From: Candidatus Freyarchaeota archaeon
GTDB lineage: Archaea; Asgardarchaeota; Jordiarchaeia; Jordiarchaeales; Jordiarchaeaceae
Reading direction: 5' to 3'
NCBI GenBank assembly: GCA_030587365.1
Contig: JAUQZE010000021.1
Coordinates: 1 to 64,000 of the forward strand
DNA: 64,000 nt
Shown here: in pieces, positions 45,644-54,111 of the stretch
Layout: each line of letters begins with the position of its first letter
Position numbering within the stretch: position 1 is the stretch's first letter
Translations under genes and position numbers: made by a program
The notes under the pieces: model-generated
Told to the model about the DNA's origin: nothing
What the model saw: only the letters and a program-made list of their open reading frames with translations
The model's database searches: none

Positions 45644-46792
45644 TTAGCCTATACCAATACAATTACCAATCCCGGCAACAATAACCGTGTCCCCAGATTT
45701 GGTACGTTCAAGGATGATGTTTTTCACACGCTTAGCAGCCTTATGAGCACCATCAGAAATTTCTTTCAACATAGGAGTTAAGGCCTCCTCGATGGATATT
45801 TTAATTATAACCGCATCTACAGGAACCCTCTGACTCGTTACCTCCTGTTCTATCTTAAACTTCTCAACCTCCGGTCCACCAATAGCGGCACCAACACCTT
45901 CCACTATCTTACCACTTTTCTCTCCCTCAAACTTTAATCCCGCATCTATCATAATAACTCTAGCAATACTCCCATTAGATTCCTTAATCAAATTAACAAT
46001 AGCCTCACCGGGCTTTCCAACACGCCCACCCGGACCAATGGCTCTCACAATTAACACATTTCTATCCTCAAAGACCGTAGCAGTTAAGGACACATCCTCG
46101 GCGATTTCACTAGTCTCAGCATTTATGTTCTTCGAGAATTCATTTATGAGAATAGAAGCTACAAGTGCACCAGTGCCATCACCAATAGGTTGTCCCTCAG
46201 TGAAAGCCTTCAAAGCGCTGTAATAAGCCTTAGCGTACTTCATAATAAATGAAAGAGCCACCTGAACACTTACAATCATAGCGTAATTATTAGTCTCCTT
46301 ACCCATAAAGTACAAGTGCCGAATAACCAAGAACATTTGACGCAAAGCCAAAGCTGCCTCAAAAGTCATCTCAATATTAGCCCTCTGATCCCGATCAGCC
46401 GCAGGAGCCAACTGCGCAACAACATCATCAAATCTAGATTTCCTCACATCAAGCAGATGCTCAAGCCTCTTAAGAACACCCGAAGGATCACGCTCCACCG
46501 GCTCAATCAAAACAAATTCCATATAATCCTCAACCAAGGAAGTGGGATCCCTCTGAGGTTTACCCAACTCCCTAATCATCTTAATTGTAACACTTTTGCC
46601 CTCATCAGACCACTTCTCAAGCTGGGTTATGACCTCCCGAATCTGAGCCAAATACTGCATAGACTGAACCTTTAAAATCAGCCCGCTAAAAATCATGAAA
46701 ATAAAGAAAACAAATATCAAAATATTCATAATAAGGATAAGAGGGTCAGAAGAACCAAGTACCTGCAACGAGGGCAATATCATAACAATCAC
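45644..46792 (-). CDS. DUF1512 family membrane protein
   Basis: The 382-residue protein has one N-terminal membrane segment (LILIMNILIFVFFIFMIFSG, about 18-37) and a large soluble part with the family's conserved ALRQMFLVIRHLYFMGKETN, GQPIGDGTGALVA and a C-terminal GxGN-like segment (VAGIGNCIGIG). DUF1512 is archaeal and uncharacterised. On the plus strand this gene is A/C-rich, opposite to the sequence right of the tRNA. Confidence 0.85.
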   Translation of the reverse strand: MIVMILPSLQVLGSSDPLILIMNILIFVFFIFMIFSGLILKVQSMQYLAQIREVITQLEKWSDEGKSVTIKMIRELGKPQRDPTSLVEDYMEFVLIEPVERDPSGVLKRLEHLLDVRKSRFDDVVAQLAPAADRDQRANIEMTFEAALALRQMFLVIRHLYFMGKETNNYAMIVSVQVALSFIMKYAKAYYSALKAFTEGQPIGDGTGALVASILINEFSKNINAETSEIAEDVSLTATVFEDRNVLIVRAIGPGGRVGKPGEAIVNLIKESNGSIARVIMIDAGLKFEGEKSGKIVEGVGAAIGGPEVEKFKIEQEVTSQRVPVDAVIIKISIEEALTPMLKEISDGAHKAAKRVKNIILERTKSGDTVIVAGIGNCIGIG

Positions 46793-46922
46793 ACAACACC
46801 AAACAATAACTCCATCAAACTACTAAAACACATACATAAAAGCTTTATAAGCATTCCCAGAAAACGCGTTCTAACCCGATTAAAATCGAAAAGAAAAGAA
46901 GAATAAAAAATATATGAAAGAT

Positions 46923-47043
46923 TGGTCCCGCAGCCCGGATTTGAACCAGGGACGTCCCGGTGTCTGAGTGCCTACTGGGAATAGTCACACTAACGAGTGC
47001 AACTCTACAGCCGGGCACTCTAGCCAGTCTGAGTTACTGCGGG
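46923..47043 (-). tRNA. tRNA-Tyr (GTA) with anticodon-loop intron
   Basis: The acceptor stem CCCGCAG/CTGCGGG is followed by TA at 8-9, D stem ACTC/GAGT, anticodon stem CCCGG/CCGGG with loop CTGTAGA (anticodon GTA, at 47006-47008), T stem CCTGG/CCGGG with loop TTCAAAT, discriminator A and encoded CCA. A 43-nt intron (46962-47004) sits between positions 37 and 38, the standard archaeal site. No variable-arm extension. Without CCA the gene ends at 46926. Confidence 0.92.
46962..47004 (-). other. tRNA-Tyr intron
   Basis: This 43-nt insert follows G37 and precedes A38. Exon CTG at 32-34 can pair with CAG just before the 3' site, leaving AG^A and AC^A as the two bulges, a bulge-helix-bulge with one imperfect pair. 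Confidence 0.8.
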
Positions 47044-47170
47044 ACTTGGCTTTGGGCTTCGTAGCCCTTTCAGGCATGATTTTAAGATGTTTATTGTTAG
47101 ATAAATTTTTCGTATTTGTGAACTTGAACCTATATTAGGATTAAGGGAATAATTGAAAAAATGATGCTTC

Positions 47171-48055
47171 TTATTTTAAAGCATTGGCTAAGGTGCCTGC
47201 TATTTCAACGACGGATATTGGGGATGGGATGCTTGTGGTTCCTATGACATTGTAGGCACCAGCGTTGTATATCTTTTTTAGTGCGTTGTCTACTAGTATG
47301 GGGTGGGTGCACGCGGCGACTATTTTTTTTGCGCCTTTCTTTTTGAGGGCTTCGATGGTTTTTGCGATGGTTCCTCCGGTGGATATGATGTCGTCTATTA
47401 TTACTACGTTTCTATTTTTTACATCCAGTTCTCTGGTGGTTATTTCGACCTCTGTTGAGCTTATCCTCTTTTTTTCTAGGACGTCGTAATCTGTTTCCAA
47501 GTGTTCGGCGGCGGTTCGAGCCCATTGTTCTGCTTCTTCGTCTGGTCCTATAATGAGAGGTTTTTCTAAGGGGAGGTGTTCTCCTATGTAGTGGGCTATG
47601 TCCGGTATGGCGGTGAGGTTTTCTGCGGGAATGTTGAAAATTTTGCTCATATCATCTACTCTGTGGAGGTGCATGTCAACAGTGAAGAGTTGGTCTGTTC
47701 CCACGGTTTCTATGATTTTGGAGACTGTTTTGAGGCTTATTGCTTCTCCAGGTTTGAATCTTTCATCCTGCCGTGCGTAGGCGAAGTAAGGGATTACACC
47801 CGTAACTTTTTTTGCCCCCGATTCTTTTAGGGCTTCAACCATTAGGAAGTATTCCATGAGATACTCATCAGGGTTTAGGTACATTGACTGGACTACTGCG
47901 GCATCGACTCCTTCTAGGTCTCCTTCTATGCGGACGTATTTCTCTCCGTCTGGAAATTTTTTAATATCTGTTCCTAGTAGGGTTGCGTTCAGTTCTCTTG
48001 CTATTTTTATTGCTAAAACGTATGAGGAAGAACCACCAATTATTACTTTATCCAT
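47171..48055 (-). CDS. prs: Ribose-phosphate pyrophosphokinase (copy 2)
   Basis: The 294-residue PRPP synthetase has PYFAYARQDERFKPGEAIS, VDMHLHRVDD and VVIIDDIISTGGTIAK. It is clearly related to copy 1 at 33990-34871, but not a recent duplicate (many replacements). Having two synthetases suggests different regulation or use of one in the reverse direction for PRPP breakdown (inference). Confidence 0.92.
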   Translation of the reverse strand: MDKVIIGGSSSYVLAIKIARELNATLLGTDIKKFPDGEKYVRIEGDLEGVDAAVVQSMYLNPDEYLMEYFLMVEALKESGAKKVTGVIPYFAYARQDERFKPGEAISLKTVSKIIETVGTDQLFTVDMHLHRVDDMSKIFNIPAENLTAIPDIAHYIGEHLPLEKPLIIGPDEEAEQWARTAAEHLETDYDVLEKKRISSTEVEITTRELDVKNRNVVIIDDIISTGGTIAKTIEALKKKGAKKIVAACTHPILVDNALKKIYNAGAYNVIGTTSIPSPISVVEIAGTLANALK

Positions 48056-48223
48056 TGTTATTCCCTCAGTGATTTTTAAAGGTTAAACTTCGATAGATAA
48101 AAAATTATTTGTTAGAGTTATGATTATCATGTCCCTAAATAAATTAATTGTGGAAAAATAATTTTTTAGTTAATAAAGCTTTTGAGGAATGAGAAATGTA
48201 CATCTCTTTTGGAGGTTTCTTGA

Positions 48224-48766
48224 TTGGTTTGGACGGTTTGGATTTGTGGGCGTCCTGGTTCAGGTAAATCGACTATAGCTAGAGCGCTTCTATCTCTCTT
48301 GGAGGAAAAGAGGATGCATGCCCAAATTTTGGGTACAGATATTCTCAGAAAAGTTGTAACACCTGAGCCTACCTATACCGAGAAGGAGCGTGAAGTAGTT
48401 TATGCAACACTGGTTTTTATAGCGAAAATTCTGAACCAAAATGGCGTAAATGTGATACTGGATGCGACAGCTAACCGTAGGGCTTATCGCGAAAAGGGAA
48501 AAGAAGAAATTGAAAACCTCTTGATAGCATATGTGGAGTGCCCTCTAGATATTTGCATAGAGAGAGAGGCGGAGAGGAAGGAAACCTATGGAGCGCCGCG
48601 AGATATATATAAACGAGGATTAACAGGGGAGAGCAAAACTGTGCCTGGTATAGGAATCTTATTTGAAGTGCCTGAAAGCCCTGATATACTTCTGGATTCT
48701 GTGAGTTTTACAGCGCAGGAGAACGCTGAAAAAATTCTCAGTGTAATTCTTGATAGGTACTACTAA
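48224..48766 (+). CDS. cysC: Adenylylsulfate (APS) kinase-like protein
   Basis: The 180-residue P-loop kinase has GRPGSGKST at about 9-17 (CGRPGSGK), DATANRRAYREKG and YVECPLDICIEREAERK, the pattern of APS kinase. It would turn APS into PAPS; no other sulfate-assimilation gene is in the window, so a different nucleotide substrate is possible. Its last codons lie in the repeat at 48743-48930. Confidence 0.82.
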   Translation: MVWTVWICGRPGSGKSTIARALLSLLEEKRMHAQILGTDILRKVVTPEPTYTEKEREVVYATLVFIAKILNQNGVNVILDATANRRAYREKGKEEIENLLIAYVECPLDICIEREAERKETYGAPRDIYKRGLTGESKTVPGIGILFEVPESPDILLDSVSFTAQENAEKILSVILDRYY

Positions 48767-48930
48767 CCATTCGAGGTGTGAGTTTACCTCTTTCGAGTTG
48801 GATGTATCGTTATCGAAAATGTTGGAGTTGGACAGTTTTGTTGTGTGTAGCGGTCTTTAAATCGGGTAAAAAATAGGGTTTGCCACCGCTGGGTGTCTCC
48901 AAGTGTAGGAGGGGGTGGAGGATTTTGTTG
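48743..48930 (+). repeat. Diverged direct repeat flanking PfkB gene, copy 1
   Basis: It matches 50058-50250, e.g. CTTGATAGG(T/A)ACTACTA, then GAGTTTACCTCTTT against GAGTTCACCTCTTT, and later CCAAG(T/C)GTAG. Copy 1 starts in the intact end of the APS kinase gene and continues as a decayed copy of the 3' end of the phosphotransferase gene. Confidence 0.75.
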
Positions 48931-48946
48931 GTAAATGAAAAGAGTT

Positions 48947-49999
48947 TTATAATAGAAGTTGTTCATCGATTTTTCCATAATTTTTTTCGTATCTTGCCTT
49001 GAACTCTTCAGTTGAGAATACGTGGTTTTGAGTTCCTTCATATTCTACGGCATATCCACCACAGACTGCTCCCATTTGGCACGCGGTTTTTAATTCTTGT
49101 AGGGTTAAATCTTCTAGTTTCTGATTAATTTTGGAAAGCCCTGATAATAGGCCGCCTCTAAAAGCGTCACCAGCACCTGTGGGATCTACTAATTTCGAAA
49201 TTTTTACTGCGGGTACGTCGACATGTTTATCGTTTTTATAAACGGAGCAGCCGTGCTCGCCGCGGGTAATAATTACTGGGTCTATAATATTTTTTAGCTT
49301 CTTTTGCAATTTGTTTTCAACTAGCATTCCTTCATAATCATTGACTATTAGCATTGATGCTCTGCTAATGAATTCGTTTAATTCTTCGAGTTTAAAATTG
49401 TTGATCATTTGCCCTGGATCTGCAACAAATGGAATATTTAATTTCTGAAATTCATTAGAATGGCGCAACATAGTATTTGTGGGATTTGGTGATATGATAC
49501 CCATTTCAACGTTTTTGTTTTTTACTATTTCTCTTATTTTGATATTACAAGTATCATCAAGTGCCCCGGTATGAAAAATAGACATTTGATCCCCCTTTCT
49601 GCCCGTTACGATGTAAGCCTCGGCGGTATCTTCCCCGTCATTTACCACTAATCCACTTAGATCTATCCCAAAATTTTCTAAGTGTTCTTTATAATTCCGG
49701 CTGATGAAATCCCTTCCAACACAAGATATTGGAAGAGGATCACCGTTAGTTAATTTCATATTGTATGCGATATTTAAAGCGGTTCCGCCAAACGATACCT
49801 TTTTGTTTACTAAAAAAGAAATGCTAATCCTTGCGTCTCCTTTTTTCCCGTTAATAGCATTTGTGAAAATATCATCAAGTGTTTCTTTGGTAGATGCTAT
49901 TATATCAAACGCTGCCGAACCCGAAATTGCAACCTTTTCTTTTTTTGGCAAATTTATCAAGCCCTGATATTCGGTGCAAATTACAAATTTACGTAACAA
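48947..49999 (-). CDS. PfkB-family carbohydrate/nucleoside kinase
   Basis: The 350-residue sugar kinase has KKVSFGGTALNIAYN near the front, the anion-hole/catalytic signature DPTGAGDAFRGG (about 275-286) and ITRGEHGCSVY. The sequence resembles adenosine kinase-like archaeal PfkB proteins; the substrate (ribose 1-phosphate, nucleoside or sugar) is not fixed. Residues before about 22 may precede the true start. It is flanked on both sides by a diverged repeat, so it looks inserted between the APS kinase and phosphotransferase genes. Confidence 0.82.
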   Translation of the reverse strand: MLRKFVICTEYQGLINLPKKEKVAISGSAAFDIIASTKETLDDIFTNAINGKKGDARISISFLVNKKVSFGGTALNIAYNMKLTNGDPLPISCVGRDFISRNYKEHLENFGIDLSGLVVNDGEDTAEAYIVTGRKGDQMSIFHTGALDDTCNIKIREIVKNKNVEMGIISPNPTNTMLRHSNEFQKLNIPFVADPGQMINNFKLEELNEFISRASMLIVNDYEGMLVENKLQKKLKNIIDPVIITRGEHGCSVYKNDKHVDVPAVKISKLVDPTGAGDAFRGGLLSGLSKINQKLEDLTLQELKTACQMGAVCGGYAVEYEGTQNHVFSTEEFKARYEKNYGKIDEQLLL

Positions 50000-50057
50000 A
50001 TTAAATAATTAAATTTTGTGGAGTTGAAAATAATAGTGTACATATTTAAAAATCAAT

Positions 50058-50250
50058 CTTAATGCAACTCTTGATAGGAACTACTAGCTATTTGAGGTAT
50101 GAGTTCACCTCTTTGGGGTCAAAGGTATCGGTGTTCAAGACGTTATCTATGAAGTTGAACAGTTTGATTCGTGTATCCGCCTTCAAATGGGGATACCAAA
50201 TGGGATTTGCTGTGACTAGACACCTCCAAGCGTAGAAGGGTTGGAGGACT
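50058..50250 (+). repeat. Diverged direct repeat flanking PfkB gene, copy 2
   Basis: Partner of 48743-48930. Here the phosphotransferase 3' end is intact and the first 30 bp look like a remnant of the APS kinase end (CTT GAT AGG AAC TAC TAG). Confidence 0.75.
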
Positions 50251-51170
50251 TCGAGTATCTCTTCGTCGCCAGTTTTTTCTAAGTAATTATTAAAAAATAA
50301 GTGATAAAGTTCCTCAAAGGGGCCCTTAAGCTTTCCGTACTTTATTATGCTGAAGAAAATGTAGTTTATGGTTAGAGCGGTGACATCGTCTGCGGCTTCT
50401 CCCCACTCTCCACGGCTTCTATCAAATACTGATAAATCTGTTCCTTCCCTAAATATAATGTTCCAGGGATGAAAATCGCCGTGTTCTTGGCACAGTCTGT
50501 GTGTGTAGCTCTTAAGTTTCCATCGCCAATCTATGCACTTCTTTTCTATCTCGCTGAGCTTTTTGGGGCTGGCAAATTCGAAATCTGGAGGATAAGAATC
50601 TGTTAATCCGAAAATGCACTCACCGTGACCCACCAATTCTCTTATTCTTTTAATGTAGAGGCCCGGCTCATTCTTTTTCTGGGCATGAATTTCTACTAGA
50701 TAATCGGACAGTTTCTGTGCACGTTGTTTATCCAAGTCTGTCAAATTACCTCTTTCAGAAATGTTATACAAATCAACTTTGTAAATGGTGCCTTCAATGA
50801 ATTCAACATTCATGAAAAATTCTTCAGCGTTACCCACCGAAACGATGCTTCCATCCCTCATAAACGCTCCACAGTCGAGCGAACGGGCGTGGAGGGGCAG
50901 GCGATTATAAGTGTTATGCGCTAAGAGAGCAACCTGTGCCCGGTCAGGCATGGTTTCGTGTCCAAATTGTGAAGGTGCTATAAGTTCTATCACGTACTTT
51001 TTTATAGAGCCTTTAAACTCTAGTTCTATTAGGCGGTGGATACTGTGCCCACCCTTTTTCAATTTCTCTTCTTCTTTTCCGCCCATTCCGCTAATACTTA
51101 TAATCTTCACGTCGGCGCCTAATATTTTGCTGAAATATTTTTGAAGTCGGTCACGATTGTAATAATCCAT
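50088..51170 (-). CDS. APH-family phosphotransferase
   Basis: This 360-residue kinase-like protein has the Brenner motif CQEHGDFHPWNIIF (catalytic Asp) and FDRSRGEWGEAADDVTAL in place of the usual DxD metal-binding loop. The N-terminal lobe lacks an obvious Gly loop but has IELEFKGSIKKYVIELIAP (possible Lys). Similar enzymes phosphorylate choline, methylthioribose or aminoglycosides. It is divergent from mtnA, so a methylthioribose-related role is conceivable (inference). Confidence 0.7.
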   Translation of the reverse strand: MDYYNRDRLQKYFSKILGADVKIISISGMGGKEEEKLKKGGHSIHRLIELEFKGSIKKYVIELIAPSQFGHETMPDRAQVALLAHNTYNRLPLHARSLDCGAFMRDGSIVSVGNAEEFFMNVEFIEGTIYKVDLYNISERGNLTDLDKQRAQKLSDYLVEIHAQKKNEPGLYIKRIRELVGHGECIFGLTDSYPPDFEFASPKKLSEIEKKCIDWRWKLKSYTHRLCQEHGDFHPWNIIFREGTDLSVFDRSRGEWGEAADDVTALTINYIFFSIIKYGKLKGPFEELYHLFFNNYLEKTGDEEILEVLQPFYAWRCLVTANPIWYPHLKADTRIKLFNFIDNVLNTDTFDPKEVNSYLK

Positions 51171-51415
51171 TGAAACTCGCCTCTCCTTTTTCAGGGCCTG
51201 AAGTTTGCCCTATAATAAATTGGGAAAAGTTATAGTTAAAAAAAGTTACTACTATTATTTGACTTCGCAAGAAGGCTGCCCATTCCAATTTAATATTTGA
51301 ACGTGAAAGATTTAATGAAGTGTATCCCGAAAAAGTTCTGAGAAGACTCATAAAGGAGAATTAGTTTAATAGGAAACTCGGTGTACCAAGCCATATTGAG
51401 CTTTAAGGTGTCTCC

Positions 51416-52492
51416 ATGAAAGTTAAAATCGATGGAAAAACGGTGAGCTACCGCAACGTTTGGATAGAAGGCGAAACAGTTAACATGATTGATCAAACCA
51501 GATTACCTTTTGAGTTCAGGATGCACAAGACAAAAAATTACAGGGAGACCGCCGAAGCGATAAGAAGAATGCAGATTAGGGGAGCACCAGCGATTGGTGT
51601 AGCTGCGTCATATGGATTAGCACAAGCCGCCCTAGAATTTGAGGGTTTGGAAACAAAAAAATTCTGGGAACAAATGGAGGATGTTGCCCAAGAATTTCTT
51701 AACACCCGTCCCACAGCCGTTGACATGCACAACATGGTCGCAAGAATGCTGATGGCTATGAAACGAGCGGAAACTCCTCAACAATGCGTAGAAATCGCTC
51801 TTAATGAATCTCAACGGATAGCGGAAGAGAACGCTGAAGCATGTAAGAACATTGGGCTCCTGGGTAGAAACCTAATCAAAGATGGGGACGGAGTGCTAAC
51901 ACACTGCAACACCGGAGCCCTAGGAACAGTGGATTACGGAACTGCCTTGAGCATAATAAGGTTCGCTCACTATCAGAATAAAGACTTCTATGTATTGGCA
52001 ACCGAAACACGTCCTTGGTTGCAGGGGAGACTCACCAGCTGGGAGTTGACGCAGGAGGACATCAAACACTATGTCATAGCAGATAATGCCGCAGGATACT
52101 ATATGAAAAAGGGAGATGTCCGAATTGTGTTAGTGGGTGCTGATAGAATATCATCAAACGGCGATATCATAAACAAGATAGGTACATATACACTGGCAAC
52201 ACTGGCACATGAAAACAAAATCCCTTTCGTGGTAGCCGCCCCTACAACATCCATAGACCTTAACCAAAAGGCCAAAGACATTATAATAGAAGAGAGAGAC
52301 CTGAAGGAGATAACTTATTTAAAGGGTTACAACGAAGAAAAAAAGGAATTTCAAATAATTAAACTCTATTCCACAGATCAAGCTAAAAACCCCATATTTG
52401 ATATCACACCCGCGAAGTATATCTCAAAGATAGTAACAGAAAACCAAATCATTGAACCACCATACAATCTTAAAAAACAACTCAACAAATAA
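51416..52492 (+). CDS. mtnA: S-methyl-5-thioribose-1-phosphate isomerase
   Basis: Converts methylthioribose 1-phosphate to methylthioribulose 1-phosphate. The family motifs are all present in this 358-residue protein: RRMQIRGAPAIGVAA, THCNTGALGTVDYG (catalytic Cys), TRPWLQG, and VGADRISSNGDIINKIGT (catalytic Asp). Followed by mtnP about 460 bp later, so both steps of methylthioadenosine salvage are here. ATG after a GGTG-like site. Confidence 0.92.
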   Translation: MKVKIDGKTVSYRNVWIEGETVNMIDQTRLPFEFRMHKTKNYRETAEAIRRMQIRGAPAIGVAASYGLAQAALEFEGLETKKFWEQMEDVAQEFLNTRPTAVDMHNMVARMLMAMKRAETPQQCVEIALNESQRIAEENAEACKNIGLLGRNLIKDGDGVLTHCNTGALGTVDYGTALSIIRFAHYQNKDFYVLATETRPWLQGRLTSWELTQEDIKHYVIADNAAGYYMKKGDVRIVLVGADRISSNGDIINKIGTYTLATLAHENKIPFVVAAPTTSIDLNQKAKDIIIEERDLKEITYLKGYNEEKKEFQIIKLYSTDQAKNPIFDITPAKYISKIVTENQIIEPPYNLKKQLNK

Positions 52493-52546
52493 CAATCGAC
52501 TGAAATAATTCATTCTGCTCATTACGCTTAAACGGAGAGATGTCAA

Positions 52547-52696
52547 CTACTCCGCCTTGAAGGGCTGGAGCTTGATTTTGTTGGAGCACCTCTCTTGGAA
52601 GGCGATGTGGGCGATGTGGTTGCAGGCTTCGTTGAACCGGCGCATGGTTTCAAGGAGGGCTTCGTGTTGCTCTTTGGATGGAGCGAGTTTAATCAT
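52547..52696 (-). pseudogene. TnpB/OrfB N-terminal remnant of an IS200/IS605-type element
   Basis: The 49-codon frame begins MIKLAPSKEQHEALLETM and RRFNEACNHIA, the conserved start of TnpB, then hits an in-frame TAG; nothing of the RuvC or zinc parts follows. With the hairpin at 52763-52785 it marks a decayed element between mtnA and mtnP. Confidence 0.75.
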
Positions 52697-52762
52697 CAGA
52701 GTTTGCAGCACGATACTTGATATATAATTCAGTTTATAAATGAATTATGGTTGCAATTTCCT

Positions 52763-52785
52763 CCCACTGCTAAAGCATGTGGGCT
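52763..52785. repeat. IS200/IS605-type end hairpin
   Basis: CCCAC-TGCT-AA-AGCA-T-GTGGG forms a hairpin like those at the ends of IS605-group elements, next to the TnpB remnant. It is the only recognisable end. Confidence 0.6.
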
Positions 52786-52952
52786 TCCTTTGCAACAGGT
52801 CTATGTGAATAATGAGAAACATAAACGAGGAATGAATTACCTGATTGTATTCTAAATAATTAATCTTATAAATAAAAAAACCCAAAGAATAAGAGCTAAA
52901 AACAGTGTAATAATTGCCTATCAAAAACAAACAAAAATAGGAGGATAATCAA

Positions 52953-53807
52953 ATGACGAGAAAAGAAGCTGTATTTGTGCCGATTGGTACCTCCAAAGAA
53001 GAAGTTCAAGAGTTCCTACCAGTAGAAATAGGCATTCTGGGAGGAACAGGAAACTATGACCCGGCAATATTTGAAAAACCCAGAGAAATTAAAGTCTATA
53101 CCCCTTACGGCCCCCCTTCAGACAATGTTATAATTGGACTGGTGAAAGGACGCAGAGTAGCCTTTCTAGCAAGACACGGAAGAAATCATACAATTCCCCC
53201 CCATGCTATCAACTACCGCGCCAATATCTGGGCATTCAAAAGCCTAGGGGTAACAAGAATCATTTCCCCTGCCGCCTGCGGAAGCTTACAACCAGAAACA
53301 ATAAAGCCCGGAGAATTCGTGATCGCGACACAGGTCTTCGATCGGACTTTCGGACAAAGGAAGGATACTTTCTTTGAAGGAGGCGTCGTGGGGCATGTGG
53401 AGTTCGCGGATCCTTTTTGCCCCGAGTTGAGGAAAGTGACTATTGACACCGCTCATGAACTAGGTCTTCCGATATGGGAAGAGGGCACCTATGTTTGTAT
53501 AAATGGGCCACGGTTCAGCACAAGAGCGGAGAGCCTCTTCTACAAGGGTCAAGGATTCTCAGTTGTCGGAATGACCTGCTACCCCGAGTGTGCATTAGCA
53601 AAAGAAGCAGAGATTTGCTTGGTGAACATTTCGATGCCTACAGATGTGGATGTTTACGGTCTAAGGCCGGTTAATGCGGCAGCTGTGGCCGAGTCGATGC
53701 GTAAGAATATATCTAATGTTAGAAAGTTATTATACACTGCTTTGGAGAAAATTCCAAAAGAGCGGAAATGTTCTTGTGGCAGAATTCTTGATCTTGCACT
53801 GTACTGA
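52953..53807 (+). CDS. mtnP: Methylthioadenosine phosphorylase (PNP/MTAP family)
   Basis: Splits methylthioadenosine with phosphate into adenine and methylthioribose 1-phosphate. The 284-residue protein has GILGGTGNYDP, ARHGRNHTIPPHAINYRANIW in two pieces (ARHGRNHT; INYRANIWA), INGPRFSTRAE, VGMTCYPE and MPTDVDVY, where the two Asp mark 6-aminopurine preference. The C-terminus carries CSCG. SD GGAGGA precedes ATG 52953. Codon third positions drift from A/C-rich to T/G-rich along the gene. Confidence 0.9.
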   Translation: MTRKEAVFVPIGTSKEEVQEFLPVEIGILGGTGNYDPAIFEKPREIKVYTPYGPPSDNVIIGLVKGRRVAFLARHGRNHTIPPHAINYRANIWAFKSLGVTRIISPAACGSLQPETIKPGEFVIATQVFDRTFGQRKDTFFEGGVVGHVEFADPFCPELRKVTIDTAHELGLPIWEEGTYVCINGPRFSTRAESLFYKGQGFSVVGMTCYPECALAKEAEICLVNISMPTDVDVYGLRPVNAAAVAESMRKNISNVRKLLYTALEKIPKERKCSCGRILDLALY

Positions 53808-54111
53808 TTCCTACTACCATTAGGGGGTTTTTCCCTTATTATTTCGGTTTATATTTTGGAATGCATTTAAATATTTAGAGATAATTATTTTTTATGAATT
53901 ATCTATTTTGGTTTAATTTGTTATTTTTTTTACTTTTTGTGACGCAATGTAATTTTTATTTTAAGATTGTTTGCTTGGTTATTTTTTTTATGATTTTTTA
54001 TCTATAGGTTTTCTTCGATTGCGCGTTTTTTCTTTCTTTGGTTTTTGGTAAAGATTTTAAGTAAATTTGGTTACTATATATCCTACCGAGTTTTTAAGAG
54101 GTGTATTTTTT
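53808..54111. other. Strongly T-rich intergenic stretch
   Basis: Long T runs on the plus strand (53900-54040) probably stop mtnP transcription and precede the promoter of the next gene. No gene seen. Confidence 0.5.

Noticed and set aside
46800..47100. Replication origin at the skew switch
   Set aside because: No ORB-like repeats, no Cdc6/Orc1 gene and several similar switches elsewhere; only the composition change is reported.
48784..48946. Minus-strand frame after the APS kinase gene
   Set aside because: It is the decayed repeat of the phosphotransferase 3' end and overlaps the start of the PfkB 3' end in another frame.
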